From positions 558,001 to 622,000 of the forward strand of contig CP114561.1 of the NCBI GenBank assembly GCA_028865235.1: a stretch of DNA of 64,000 nucleotides. The letters run 5' to 3'. This document shows positions 31,950-40,845 of the stretch, piece by piece (the first letter of the stretch is position 1; each line of letters opens with the position of its first letter). The position numbers and the translations under genes were made by a program. This stretch comes from Candidatus Manganitrophus sp. GTDB lineage: Bacteria; Nitrospirota; Nitrospiria; SBBL01; Manganitrophaceae. The notes under the pieces are model-generated. The model had not been told where the DNA came from and did not search any database. It worked only from the letters and a program-made list of their open reading frames with translations.

Positions 31950-32556
31950 ATGCGGCGTGTTTTTTTGGCTTTCTCTTTCATCTCTCTTGGCTTGATCATC
32001 GGATGCGGCGGCGGGGGGCGGTTCATCGGGCGGCGGGGGCGGAAACCCTTCGGCCAAAATCGAGACCACCCTGGGGGAGATCGTGATCGAGCTCTTCGAG
32101 GACGAAGCGCCGATCGCAGTCGCCAATTTTATCGGCCTCGCCGAAGGAACCAAAGCGTGGACCGATCCGAATACGTCGCAGCAGGTCACCCGGCCTTTTT
32201 ATGATGGGCTGATTTTCCACCGGGTGATTTCCGGTTTTATGATTCAGGGGGGAGATCCGCTCGGGAACGGCACGGGGGGCCCCGGTTACACGTTTGAAGA
32301 CGAGTTTTCCTCCGGTTTGGAATTCGACCGGGTCGGGCGGGTCGGTATGGCCAATTCGGGCCCGGACACCAACGGAAGCCAGTTTTTTATTTTAGACGGC
32401 GCGCCGCAGTCCCATCTCAATAATGTCCATACGATCTTCGGTCAGGTGACCTCGGGGCAATCGGTCGTGAACGCGATTGCAAATGTCCCTCGGGATTCCA
32501 GTAACAGGCCGACCACCCCGGTGGTGATGACGAAAGTGACGATCCTTCGTCCTTGA
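31950..32556 (+). CDS. cyclophilin-type peptidyl-prolyl isomerase, lipoprotein (frameshift in a GC run)
   Basis: Exported PPIase that speeds proline isomerisation during envelope protein folding. RRVFLAFSFISLGLIIGCGG is a lipoprotein signal. A GC-rich Gly/Ser linker hides a frame shift near 32010-32040. The second frame carries the cyclophilin domain: IETTLGEIVIELFEDEAPIA, FYDGLIFHRVISGFMIQGGD (Arg and Phe catalytic residues), GMANSGPDTNGSQFFI and THFGQV-like NVHTIFGQVTSG. ATG at 31950 has GGAGGAATTT upstream. Confidence 0.88.
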
Positions 32557-32585
32557 TCGGAGATGTTTTCTTGCTTTTCTAACCG

Positions 32586-33992
32586 CTACTGAGACAACTC
32601 TTCAATCAGGCGTTGGAACTCTTCCGAATTTTTCAGCAACGCTCCCCCCTTTTCAATCAACCTGTCGACAACGGCCGGCTTCAAGGAAAAATTGGTCGGA
32701 AGACTCAAGAACCATTCCCGCTCTTTCGGATCATCGATGCTCTCAAAGCTGATCTCGACGATGTAAAAATCCATCCCCTTCAACGCCGGGAGCCGGGACG
32801 CCAGGGGACAGCTCTCCGCGAGAAGCCCTTGGCAGTCTTCAATCGCCCGCTGCGCCTGCTCCCGCGCTTCCTTCACATCTTTCATCAGCTCGATCGTTTC
32901 AAACGAGTAGTTGTCCATCGAAATCGTCGCCGTCTTCACCGCCACGTCCAAGAGATGTGGAGCGTCCTCTTTTCGATCGATCTCTTGGGGCGGGCTGGTT
33001 TTCGCGTTGACGACGATCACCACAAATTTCTCGATCTTCTCTTGATTCATCATCTGACGGATTCCCCCGTCCCGGACCGAATCGATCACATGCCGCAGCC
33101 CGATGTTGTCGGCCAACCCCCCGTCGAGCAGATGGGTGTAGGGATGCTCGTCTTTGTCTTCATACGTCTTCAATATCTGGGCCCGCATGAACCGGCGGCG
33201 ATTGAGCTCATAATCCTCCATGGCGTTTTCCACCCAGGGAGGGGTCCGATAGTTCGACGGCGCCGGGTGGTTGTTCAGGGTGATCGGGCTGAGGAGAAAC
33301 GGAAAAGCGGAGGAGGCGGCCACCGCCCGCGCCACGGGGTAAGAGGAGAGATCCGAGCCTAAAAAGTCGAACTGGTCCTGGGTGAACTCGAACCGGTCCC
33401 CCAGCGACATGTTGGTGGCGTTGATCACGACGAAGGGACGACGGTTGCGGGCGAGCAGATCGCCGAAGGTTTTCTCTTCGAAGACGGTCCGGTGGTAGTG
33501 TTCGGCGGCCAGGTCGATCCGGTCGAAATGGAAAGAGGCGAGGCGGAACCAATTGGTCGGCCGCCGCAGCAGGCCGGTCAACTCCCCTTCGATGTCCCGC
33601 TTCAGGAACTTCCGCTCGAAATCGGTGAAGATCCGGTCTCCGAAGAGGGCGTAATACCCTCCGGTGAAAGAGCCGCCCGAGATGGTCGAGATCAGATCGA
33701 TCTCCTCGACCAGGCGCTTCGTCTTCCCCTGCCAGGTGATCTCGGTTTCCGATAATGCTTTCAGCACCCCGTAAGACAACGCCGCCGCCCGGGTCCCTCC
33801 CCCGGAAAAGGCGACCGCGACGAAGAGGGCGTCGCTGTTGCCGTCGTCGGTCAGGTTCTTGAAGCGGTAGCCCGCGTCGGGCTGATACTCGGCGAGCCGG
33901 TCGTTCACCAGGTGGTGGGCGCAGCCGGTCTGGAAAAAGAGGAACAAGCTGATTAAGACGGCAATCCGGACGATCTCTTTATGCTCTCTCAA
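32586..33992 (-). CDS. patatin-like phospholipase, lipoprotein
   Basis: A 468-residue lipoprotein (VLISLFLFFQTGC, Cys24) with a patatin-like lipase domain. The oxyanion hole is FSGGGTRAAALSYG; the nucleophile Ser105 lies in TISGGSFTGGYY and the dyad Asp in LLDGGLADNIGLRH. A C-terminal extension (KEAREQAQRAIEDCQGLLAE onward) follows. It probably hydrolyses lipids at the outer membrane or in the periplasm. ATG at 33992 overlaps the 3' end of the upstream 70-residue gene by 14 bases. The frame is intact. Confidence 0.9.
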   Translation of the reverse strand: MREHKEIVRIAVLISLFLFFQTGCAHHLVNDRLAEYQPDAGYRFKNLTDDGNSDALFVAVAFSGGGTRAAALSYGVLKALSETEITWQGKTKRLVEEIDLISTISGGSFTGGYYALFGDRIFTDFERKFLKRDIEGELTGLLRRPTNWFRLASFHFDRIDLAAEHYHRTVFEEKTFGDLLARNRRPFVVINATNMSLGDRFEFTQDQFDFLGSDLSSYPVARAVAASSAFPFLLSPITLNNHPAPSNYRTPPWVENAMEDYELNRRRFMRAQILKTYEDKDEHPYTHLLDGGLADNIGLRHVIDSVRDGGIRQMMNQEKIEKFVVIVVNAKTSPPQEIDRKEDAPHLLDVAVKTATISMDNYSFETIELMKDVKEAREQAQRAIEDCQGLLAESCPLASRLPALKGMDFYIVEISFESIDDPKEREWFLSLPTNFSLKPAVVDRLIEKGGALLKNSEEFQRLIEELSQ

Positions 33993-34191
33993 AGGTGACC
34001 TCCATCGGTTTGATCGGCGAGGTTTTCTTCAGCTTGATCTTCTTCGTCTTCGGCGTGAAATCTTCCTCCCCGTCCAACGAAACGGTGTAGGTCCCCGCCG
34101 ACAGCTCGATCAGCTCGCCGGTCTTCCCTTGATTGACTTCATCGATCAACACGTCCCGCTCTTCATCGAATTTCACAATGAGGAATTCCAT
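33979..34191 (-). CDS. small beta-rich protein, 70 residues (PEGA-like)
   Basis: A short protein (MEFLIVKFDEERDVLIDEVN, LSAGTYTVSLDGEEDF, then a basic tail). The TYTVSLDGEED centre resembles a PEGA-type beta domain, with no signal peptide. ATG at 34191. It overlaps the patatin gene, so the two are probably translated together. The precise role is unknown. Confidence 0.7.
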   Translation of the reverse strand: MEFLIVKFDEERDVLIDEVNQGKTGELIELSAGTYTVSLDGEEDFTPKTKKIKLKKTSPIKPMEVTFERA

Positions 34192-34316
34192 CGGATGCCG
34201 CGCCTCCTCGGCCGCTGTGGTATGTTCATCATGAGTAGATAAGACGGCAGGTTAAAGCGAAGAGAAAAAGAAGTCAAGTTTCTTTTGAAGAGGATGATGT
34301 CGGATCGGCGGGTGGC

Positions 34317-34346
34317 GTAGGGGCGGGTTTCAAACCAGCCCCTACG
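34317..34346. repeat. palindrome of the GTAGGGGC family
   Basis: CGTAGGGGCGGGTTTCAAAC and CAGCCCCTACG form a hairpin just downstream of the tyrosinase gene. Confidence 0.8.
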
Positions 34347-34361
34347 CCGACCAACCCGTCC

Positions 34362-35626
34362 CTATTCCACGACGAGTTCGATCTCCTCGAGCGCCGCCTC
34401 TCCCGCGGCCGCCTCATTGCCGTGGATGTCGACGGCGACCAGCTTCAGCGACACCTTTTCGTTCTTGCGGTCCCCCCTTCGAAGCGCACGGGTCAAATCG
34501 ATCTCCACATCCATCCGTTCTTCCCCCTTCTCCCCGTTTGCTCGGAATGAGGATGGTCCGAATGATCGTGGGGGTGATCGGCATGTTTGTGCGTATGCCC
34601 GAGCTGGGCGCATTCCCGGCATGCTTCCGTCGAATGATCGTGCCCCGTCCCCTCGCCATGGCCGAGGAACCCGACCGCGCCGGCGAAGGCCGGATTGCCG
34701 GCGGTTTTCGTCCCGGCATTCGCCTCCGGCTGGTTGAGAAACGCCCGGATCTCCATCGGCCTCTTCTGCATCTGCGTGCTCTTGATCAATAGGCGGGCCG
34801 ACGTCATCTGCTCCCGAATCGTCCAGGGCCATTCGATCGCGACCAGCTCCCAAATCCGAATCGGCGGGAAGATCAGACAGAAGCGGCGATACTGGTAGCC
34901 GAGCGCAGTCGTCGATTCGACGTCGGCGCCGGTCTGCCACTGAAGGGTGAAGGGACGGTTGAACGGTTCGAGGGCGAACGTCGCTTCGGAGACCGGCAGC
35001 GCACCCGGATGGCTCGCCTGCCACTGCGCCCAGAGCCGATCGACATTTGCATGATGCAGATAGAAAATCGGGTCGTACGACGCTGTCGGCACCGACCCCA
35101 TGTCGCCGCCGGTTCGGACGTGCACCGAGCCGTGGACGCCATTGATCTGGTTCTGGAAGGAGGTGAAGGTCGCCGCCGTCAGCGCCGTCTGGGCCGTGGC
35201 CGCCAGATCGTCATAGGAGGTGGTATCGATATCGGCCCGGCGCGCGGTCTGGCCTCCGCCCGAGCGCGGTCCGCTGTAGAGCGGGTTCGCCACCGTGGCG
35301 CCCGAGCGGTTCACATACGTCGGATGGCGGCACGGCTCCGGCACCCCGGTCGTCGGGCCCGAGGACCAATCCCAGAACGGGAGGGTGACATTGCAGCGGA
35401 TCGTCCGGAGCGCCTCTTCAAAGGCGAGGATATAAGCACGGTGCCAGGTGAAGAAGCCGGGCGCGCCGTGGCGGCAATAAGCGGTCGGCGGGCCGCCGTG
35501 AAAGCCGGCCAGTTTGGCGAAGCTGTTCGGATTGGACGCCGGCAGCGCGTACATCCCGGCGAGGGCCTCACGAAGGTCGTGTAGTTCGTCGGCGCTCAGG
35601 CAGGTGATATTTTTTCGGTAACGCAT
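34362..35626 (-). CDS. tyrosinase-family copper protein (frameshift near the 3' end)
   Basis: A type-3 copper oxidase. The CuA block is FHGGPPTAYCRHGAPGF with FTWHRAYILAFEEAL; the CuB block is GVHGSVHVRTGG and YDPIFYLHHANVDRLWAQWQ. These hold the six His that bind two coppers, so phenol or catechol oxidation is plausible. A C-terminal domain of about 150 residues follows with a His-rich run (HTHKHADHPHDHSDHPH), which may bind metal. The frame changes near 34525 into DVEIDLTRALRRGDRKNEKV. ATG at 35626. No signal peptide. Confidence 0.85.
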
Positions 35627-35993
35627 CGGTTTTCTCCTTGTTGGTTTGAGGTTGGCATTCCTTTGCTCAGGTGGATCTTTCCTAAAGCAATGACGGTGCC
35701 GGGGACGCGATCGACGTGGAACAGGCGAGAACCGACCGATCCCGTGAGACGAACGGATGGAAAGCGCTGTGGAAGGGTCTTGAAAGGATACAGAGTGTAT
35801 CCTCGCCGATTCAGTCGGCTCCGTCGAGAGGGGCTGGTTGGATCACGGGTCGGATGGGCTTTCGCTTTCTTTGACGTCATTCCGAGCAGGGGGGCTTCCG
35901 ATGATCAAAAATTGAGGATGGTCTTCTTTTTGCTCTTAGAGAAAAAGAGACAGAAAGAACTTCAATAAAAAACGTCTTGCAGGGAGGTTCATG
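35627..35993. other. intergenic stretch between divergent genes
   Basis: About 365 bases between the tyrosinase gene and the LuxR regulator. The one structure seen is the perfect palindrome GGATACAGAGTGTATCC at 35787-35803. No clear promoter boxes were found. Confidence 0.5.
35787..35803. promoter_or_regulatory. possible operator palindrome
   Basis: GGATACAGAGTGTATCC, seven-base arms around three bases, lies midway between the divergent tyrosinase and LuxR genes. It could be a regulator site, but this rests on symmetry alone. Confidence 0.3.
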
Positions 35994-36640
35994 ATGCATT
36001 CCTTACCGATTGCTGTCCGTGCCCATCGAGATCGCGAACCAGTCCGAGGCGGATCGAATTCATTCAAAGAGAACGATGCGAGGGAGATGCAATCCCTCAT
36101 GCCACTATGGATCGAGCCCGGGATCATCCTTTTGAATCGGGAGGAGAGATTCTCCATCAAAACCGAGCGGCCCGAGAGATTACGGATCGGCTTGCCGAAA
36201 AAAACCGGGGAATCGTTTTTGAGCTTTATCTTACGTTCAAACAATCGGACCCCCTCCGGGAGCGGGTCTGCCGGCATCATGACGGCGCCGTTTATCTTTT
36301 CCGCCCCGTTCTTCTGCAGCCGCGGCGGGATGAGTCCGGTTTTACGCAGCTGCTGATTCTCATCGAGCGCGTTTTCCAAGACCCTTCGTCGGCGCCGTCC
36401 GAGGCGCCGATCAAACTCACCCCGCGGGAAAAGAGGGTGGTTCAGCTTTTATCGCAGGGGATGACGAATAAAGAGGTGGCCAACGGCATGCACATCGGGG
36501 AGTATACGGTGAAGCACCACGTCAAGCAGATCATGAGGAAATTTCAGGTCACCACCCGGGCCGCCATTGTGGCGAAGAGTTTTTCGCATCGGCGTTATCT
36601 GGAATTGGAAAACGAGGTGACGTCGGCGAGGGCCGTCTGA
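35994..36640 (+). CDS. LuxR-type transcriptional regulator with PAS-like N-terminus (frameshift)
   Basis: A regulator of about 215 residues. The N-terminal half begins in one frame (LMPLWIEPGIILLNRE) and continues in another (GEILHQNRAAREITDRLAEK), the typical start of a PAS-like sensor. The C-terminal half is a LuxR helix-turn-helix: IKLTPREKRVVQLLSQGMTN, KEVANGMHIGEYTVKHHVKQ, IMRKFQVTTRAAIV. The break lies near 36140. ATG at 35994 has GGGAGG six bases upstream. It is divergent from the tyrosinase gene and might control it, an inference from position only. Confidence 0.78.
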
Positions 36641-36651
36641 GGGTCTGCATC

Positions 36652-36692
36652 TGATTTTTGATTCGACGGCGGGAGGGGGTGCCCCCCGCGGA
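36652..36692 (+). repeat. fragment of decayed L,D-transpeptidase sequence
   Basis: CTGCATCTGATTTTTGATTC with GACGGCGGGAG matches the segment around the active-site Cys in the copies at 44120 and 46943. Confidence 0.45.
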
Positions 36693-36713
36693 GATGGAAG
36701 GGCGTTGGAACGC

Positions 36714-37439
36714 TCAATCCGGCTTGCGCTTGATTTGACTTCGGGTCTCATCCAGAAAAGTGCTGAATACCTGGGTCAGCTTATGCACTCCCTCGCTCCC
36801 TCCTGCGATCAAGCCGCCGGTGAGGAGGGTGTCCAAAGAACGAAAGAGAAATATTTGTCCGGTGTAAAGCAACGGCGCGTCGGGAAGCGCCCTCAGATCG
36901 ACCAGCGTCTCGAAACCCCGCACGCCGGCCCCGCTGATCAGAACCCCGACAAACAGCGCGGACCAGAGGGCGATCTTTCTGGTTCCCGATTTAAATCTTC
37001 CTCTTTCCTGGTTGAACCCGCTCAGCTGCGTTATTTCCTTGTCCAGCTCGACGAGGAGCCCGCTCGTATCGCCGGGGCTTTGCATGAACTCCGTCCGTTT
37101 TTCCAACTTCAGCGCATCCTCGCTCGTCGTTTTGGTCGCCACCGTTTCCACCTGGTTCCCTCTTTTTCGGATCTGTTCTTTTAGCTCCGCGATTCTTCGC
37201 TCGCAGTGCCGAACCTTTCCGGAAAACTCCTCCTCTCCGGGACGTCTCCAGGTGGTGATAAACACCTCCAAAGCCCGCTCCAGAAAGAGAGAGACCAGCA
37301 GGAGGAACGTGAAGAGCTGCGTGAGCTCGGACAGACCAAATTTTTTAAAGGTGAACAGGTTCGGCGAAAGGGAAGCGGGCAGGAGGACTGCTCCGAAACC
37401 GACGATGATCAGAAGATTGAACAGGGTCTTTTTCTTCAT
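36714..37439 (-). CDS. hypothetical membrane protein
   Basis: A 241-residue protein with four likely membrane segments: LFNLLIIVGFGAVLLPASL, ELTQLFTFLLLVSLFLERAL, a central charged coiled segment (HCERRIAELKEQIRKRGN), KIALWSALFVGVLISGAGV and a last weaker one near SLDTLLTGGLIAGGSEGVHK. I recognise no family. The central part resembles a cytoplasmic coiled coil. ATG at 37439. No clear operon partner. Confidence 0.7.
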   Translation of the reverse strand: MKKKTLFNLLIIVGFGAVLLPASLSPNLFTFKKFGLSELTQLFTFLLLVSLFLERALEVFITTWRRPGEEEFSGKVRHCERRIAELKEQIRKRGNQVETVATKTTSEDALKLEKRTEFMQSPGDTSGLLVELDKEITQLSGFNQERGRFKSGTRKIALWSALFVGVLISGAGVRGFETLVDLRALPDAPLLYTGQIFLFRSLDTLLTGGLIAGGSEGVHKLTQVFSTFLDETRSQIKRKPD

Positions 37440-37779
37440 CTCGATCGCTCTCCAAGAGGGGAACCTAGTGAGACTGGAAATTCGGGCAAATGAGGCTCGG
37501 GAATGTACGGAGGTATATCACAGGAATGAAGATAAAAGCAATCATTAGATGCGCTCAATATGATGAAAGGGGGGTTCAGCCGCGACGATCCGTGGCATCT
37601 GAAACCGGTTCAGAGGGATGGGGGGCTCCATCTGTTTTTGATTGGATGGCGGGATGTGGGAAGGTGACGAATTCAGCTTTAAACCCTTTTATCCCGTCGT
37701 TCGTGATACAATGGCCTCACCCCTATTGCAAGTAGAACGGGATACTTGCAGCGGGCCACATTTTAACCGAAGGCATCCG
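37440..37779. other. intergenic stretch with a transpeptidase remnant
   Basis: About 340 bases. The segment 37618-37690 reads GGATGGGGGGCTCCATCTGT, TTTTGATTGGATGGCGGG, a decayed copy of the L,D-transpeptidase active-site region found at 44450. The rest shows no gene. Confidence 0.5.
37618..37690 (+). pseudogene. L,D-transpeptidase remnant
   Basis: Translated, EGWGAPSVFDWMAGCGKVTN aligns with FGWLGRLHLLFDWTAGCVAV of the fuller copies at 44120 and 46943. Only the active-site stretch survives. Confidence 0.6.
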
Positions 37780-37935
37780 ATGACACAGGAAGAGAAAATC
37801 GCAACGATGACCCAAGCCATCACCCAAGCCATCTATGTAATGGAACATGCCTTTGAATCAAGCCCGCAAACCGTCGAGAAAGCGCTCCAGGGTCTGAAGA
37901 AAAGTATCGCCGACCAGCCGGTCAAAGCGGTCTGA
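37780..37935 (+). CDS. hypothetical small protein, 51 residues
   Basis: A short helical protein (TQEEKIATMTQAITQAIYVM, EHAFESSPQTVEKALQGLKK). ATG at 37780 is preceded by GAAGG. No family recognised, no signal peptide. Small size makes it uncertain, but the amphipathic pattern and clean stop support a real gene. Confidence 0.5.
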   Translation: MTQEEKIATMTQAITQAIYVMEHAFESSPQTVEKALQGLKKSIADQPVKAV

Positions 37936-38132
37936 TCCTGCCCGCCTGCAAGATTGGAGTTTGTATCGCGTGAAGGGAATCCCTTCATTCTATTCCGACT
38001 TCAATCTTGCTTTTCCTTCTGAAATCCTTTTTAAATCTTAAGAGAATTCCGGCGGAGCGACGAAGTTGAAGGGGACAACGGATCAAGATGTAAAGCGTAT
38101 GTTCGCTTGTCTTCTGATGCTGGAAAGAAAAT

Positions 38133-39308
38133 CTAGGGGGCTGTCAGCTTGCCGCTTCGGCAAGGAAGAAAGAGGGTAAAGGTCGATCCTTTTCCGTATT
38201 CACTTTCGACCTGGATCTCGCCTTTTAACAGATGGACGATCTCTTTGACGATTGCCAGGCCCAATCCGACGCCTCCGAACTCGCGTGTCGCGGTGGGATC
38301 GACCTGATGGAACAAGTCGAATATTTTAGGAAGCTCTTCCGAGCGGATGCCGATGCCGGTATCCTGGATTGAAATTTCAATCCCCTCCTTTTCCGGCCGA
38401 TTCCTTGTCGAAATCGTCACCCCCCCCTCATTCGTAAACTTGATCGCATTGGAAAAAAGGTTCACGAAGACCTGCCGGATCTTATTGGCGTCACACTCAA
38501 TCATCGGAAGCGCTTTTTCCAGGTTCCATTGAACCCGAAGCGATTTCTTATCGATGAAGAGTTTCATTCCAACATACACATCGTGTATTAAGGAAGAGAT
38601 ATCGACCGGGACCAGATCGAGCGGCATCTTTCCCGATTCGATCTTGGAAAAATCAAGCACATCGTTCACCAGCCTTAAAAGATCGTCTGCATTTCGCTTG
38701 GCCCTCTCCAGCGGTTCTCTCATGTCCTCTCCAACAGGCCCGTAGACCTGATCCAAGAGAAGAGAGGTATAACCGAGAATGGCATTGAGCGGCGTTCTGA
38801 GCTCGTGAGAAACGTTGGAGAGAAATTGGGACTTTATGCGATTCGCCTCCTCCGCCTCCGACGTCTTCCGTTTGAGTTCCTCTTCCGTTCGCCGCCGGAT
38901 CGTAATCTCGCGCGTCAGCGCCTGGATCTGCCGGTTCAGCAGGACAAATTGGCTGGAGCCCAAAGCCTTCGGCCGCAGCCTGAGCAGAATCTTCGCGGCC
39001 TTCCCTTTCGTTCCGGGCGCGACGGCGGCCCCTTCCGCGCGGCAGTCGATCTTCTTCGGTGGAAAGCAAAAGGAGAGTGTACCGATCATCATCTGACCGC
39101 TGCGCGAGCAGACTTGAAGATAGGTCTTGATCTTTTCCGGAGGAGAGGCGGCGACGTCGAAGAGAAGCTTCCCCGTCAGCGCTTCGGGAGAGGTGCCCAA
39201 AAGATCCCCCAGGGCGCGGTTGGCGGCGAGAATTTTTCCTGCTCCCGACACGAGGAGCATTCCCTCTGGAAGGGCCTTGGCGATCGCCAAGAATTCTTTG
39301 GGGGTCAC
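38133..39308 (-). CDS. PAS-domain sensor histidine kinase
   Basis: A 391-residue soluble histidine kinase. A PAS domain ([20 protein letters not shown]) is followed by a short coiled coil, the HisKA box [19 protein letters not shown] (phospho-acceptor His), the N box [20 protein letters not shown], and the G boxes DTGIGI and [16 protein letters not shown]. There is no membrane segment and no receiver domain, so it would pass phosphate to a separate regulator. Its ATG at 39308 overlaps the stop of the upstream MetOD1 gene by four bases, so the two form a sensing pair. Confidence 0.9.
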   Translation of the reverse strand: MTPKEFLAIAKALPEGMLLVSGAGKILAANRALGDLLGTSPEALTGKLLFDVAASPPEKIKTYLQVCSRSGQMMIGTLSFCFPPKKIDCRAEGAAVAPGTKGKAAKILLRLRPKALGSSQFVLLNRQIQALTREITIRRRTEEELKRKTSEAEEANRIKSQFLSNVSHELRTPLNAILGYTSLLLDQVYGPVGEDMREPLERAKRNADDLLRLVNDVLDFSKIESGKMPLDLVPVDISSLIHDVYVGMKLFIDKKSLRVQWNLEKALPMIECDANKIRQVFVNLFSNAIKFTNEGGVTISTRNRPEKEGIEISIQDTGIGIRSEELPKIFDLFHQVDPTATREFGGVGLGLAIVKEIVHLLKGEIQVESEYGKGSTFTLFLPCRSGKLTAP

Positions 39309-39853
39309 TCGGAACGGTCTCCCTTAAAATATTCCCTTCCCTTGCATGCATCGGCCGCCGGTGTTTCTTTGAGATGGACGACCACCCGGCAGCCTGGATC
39401 GCCCAAGGCGATCATCTTCTGAAGCTCGACCTTGGCATAGCCGAGGTTTTCCGCGGCGATCGATCCGAAGACGTTCGAGGTCATCATACACATGGCGGGC
39501 CGGTCAATGACCTTTTCTCCAAAAGGGCACGCCCGGTTTCCTAATACAATCTTCTCCTCGTCCTGCTCGATGATATAAAAATCCCCTTTGATCCGCCGCT
39601 TCAAATCGACCAGCACGTCGGCCACCTGCTCCTGTGTGAGCTGAGAGACGCCGAGCGCTTTTTTATACTCGTCGCCGATCGCCATTCCCATGTTCTGGCC
39701 GACCAAACTGACGAAGCCCGAGGCCTCCTCGATGCCGATGATCTCTTGTAAGTTCCCGGACAACTCTCTCACCAGGGTCCGCAAGAAGATGTCGCGCTCC
39801 AGCGGGATATCAAGGTCGGCAGATAAAGGAAAAACCCCCTTTTCTCTCTCCAT
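39305..39853 (-). CDS. methanogen output domain 1 (MetOD1)-type protein
   Basis: A 182-residue protein resembling the methanogen output domain 1 family, named for its place in archaeal and bacterial sensor proteins. Conserved parts seen: [37 protein letters not shown], and a Cys-bearing [40 protein letters not shown]. The cysteines may bind a metal cluster, which is inference. It is coupled to the histidine kinase by a four-base overlap and probably supplies its input. ATG at 39853. Confidence 0.65.
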   Translation of the reverse strand: MEREKGVFPLSADLDIPLERDIFLRTLVRELSGNLQEIIGIEEASGFVSLVGQNMGMAIGDEYKKALGVSQLTQEQVADVLVDLKRRIKGDFYIIEQDEEKIVLGNRACPFGEKVIDRPAMCMMTSNVFGSIAAENLGYAKVELQKMIALGDPGCRVVVHLKETPAADACKGREYFKGDRSE

Positions 39854-39871
39854 GATGCTTTCCTTTCATTA

Positions 39872-40082
39872 TAAATAGTGAATGGGATGGTCCTTTAGGG
39901 ATCGTACGACCACGATATGGACCTGTTCTTCGTCCTCTTTTAAAACCCATCTTAGGACGTCGTCGGGCCAGAGGCGCAGGGGTCGGGATGCTCACAACGG
40001 GAGGAATGAGCGCGATACGACCTTTAATAGTATAGGAATATTGGAGCCGGATTACAAGAGACCGATCCTTCAGAAATAGCAC
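39872..40082 (-). CDS. small hypothetical protein (one frameshift)
   Basis: Read in two frames: a GTG start at 40082 gives LFLKDRSLVIRLQYSYTIKG and RIALIPPVVSIPTP; after a shift near 39985 it continues LRLWPDDVLRWVLKEDEEQV and HIVVVRSLKDHPIHYL to a TAA near 39872. The joined protein of about 70 residues is plausible and free of stops. No family recognised. It lies just upstream of the MetOD1 gene on the same strand. Confidence 0.45.
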
Positions 40083-40120
40083 GGGTGTGATCCGTCCCGC
40101 GCACGTCTCCCGGTTCTTTA

Positions 40121-40164
40121 GAAGAAAGGCGCTTCGTTCTCAGAGAGCGAAGCGCCTCTTTTTA
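40121..40164. terminator. intrinsic terminator hairpin
   Basis: AAAGGCGCTTCGTTCTC and GAGCGAAGCGCCTCTTTTT form a strong stem followed by T on the plus strand. On the minus strand it lies about 30 bases after the stop of the small exported protein, with a shorter T tract, so it may serve that gene. Confidence 0.75.
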
Positions 40165-40189
40165 CTTCAAATCAGTTCAGTCTCTGCTT

Positions 40190-40531
40190 TCATTTGGATT
40201 GTTCGGAACGGTTGTTGAGTGCGCCGGGAGCGGAAAAGTCTGCCGACCGGCGCTCCGTTCTTTCGCCCGTCCGGCTTCCCTCTTTATTTGCCTGCCTACG
40301 CCCTTGCCTCACCACCCCCTCCATGTTCGCCGCCGCCCTCTGCTCCGCCAGCTCCGCCCGCCGCCGCTCCTCTATCAGGGTGGATCCGGCTGATTTCGTC
40401 TCATGATCGATCCATCCCTCCCGGTTCGCTTCCCGGTTCTCAATCCTCTGCGAATACGCGGTCTCCGCGGAGACCGCAGAAAAGACCAGGACCAATACTA
40501 AAGGGAACAACCACATCTTATCTCCTGCCAT
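40190..40531 (-). CDS. exported small charged protein
   Basis: A 113-residue protein with a Sec signal (MWLFPLVLVLVFSAVSAETA) and a mature part rich in Arg, Glu and Ala (LIEERRRAELAEQRAAANME), probably helical or disordered. ATG at 40531 has AAAGGAGG upstream. No family recognised. A terminator follows. Confidence 0.7.
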   Translation of the reverse strand: MAGDKMWLFPLVLVLVFSAVSAETAYSQRIENREANREGWIDHETKSAGSTLIEERRRAELAEQRAAANMEGVVRQGRRQANKEGSRTGERTERRSADFSAPGALNNRSEQSK

Positions 40532-40845
40532 ATCGACCTCCTTTACTGCTTCTGCTCCAGGTCAGTCAAGTATAGCGGAATTGGACCCACCGGATAAAGG
40601 GGCTCTTACATCGCCGTCATTGATACGGCTCGGACCGAGCGTTGTTGGCCGCTGAAGGCGGGCGTCCTTTGAATTGGGGAGATCGGATTGTTTTCCGAAG
40701 CGTTGGCAAGGAGAAGGTCTGGTGTTTGTTCGAAACAGTGATCGCACCAGCTTACTGCCCGACCTTTGATTTCTTTTTATCGGACTGTTTATGAATTACG
40801 TAAGTGTCCCAGAATTCCGCCTCAGATAGGTGTCAGGGGGAAGAT
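40532..40845. other. intergenic stretch with repeated flank sequence
   Basis: About 310 bases. The segment 40722-40775 (TTCGAAACAGTGATCGCACC, AGCTTACTGCCCGACC) matches the end of the gene at 44656, including a KVGQ-stop ending on the minus strand. Otherwise nothing seen. Confidence 0.45.
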
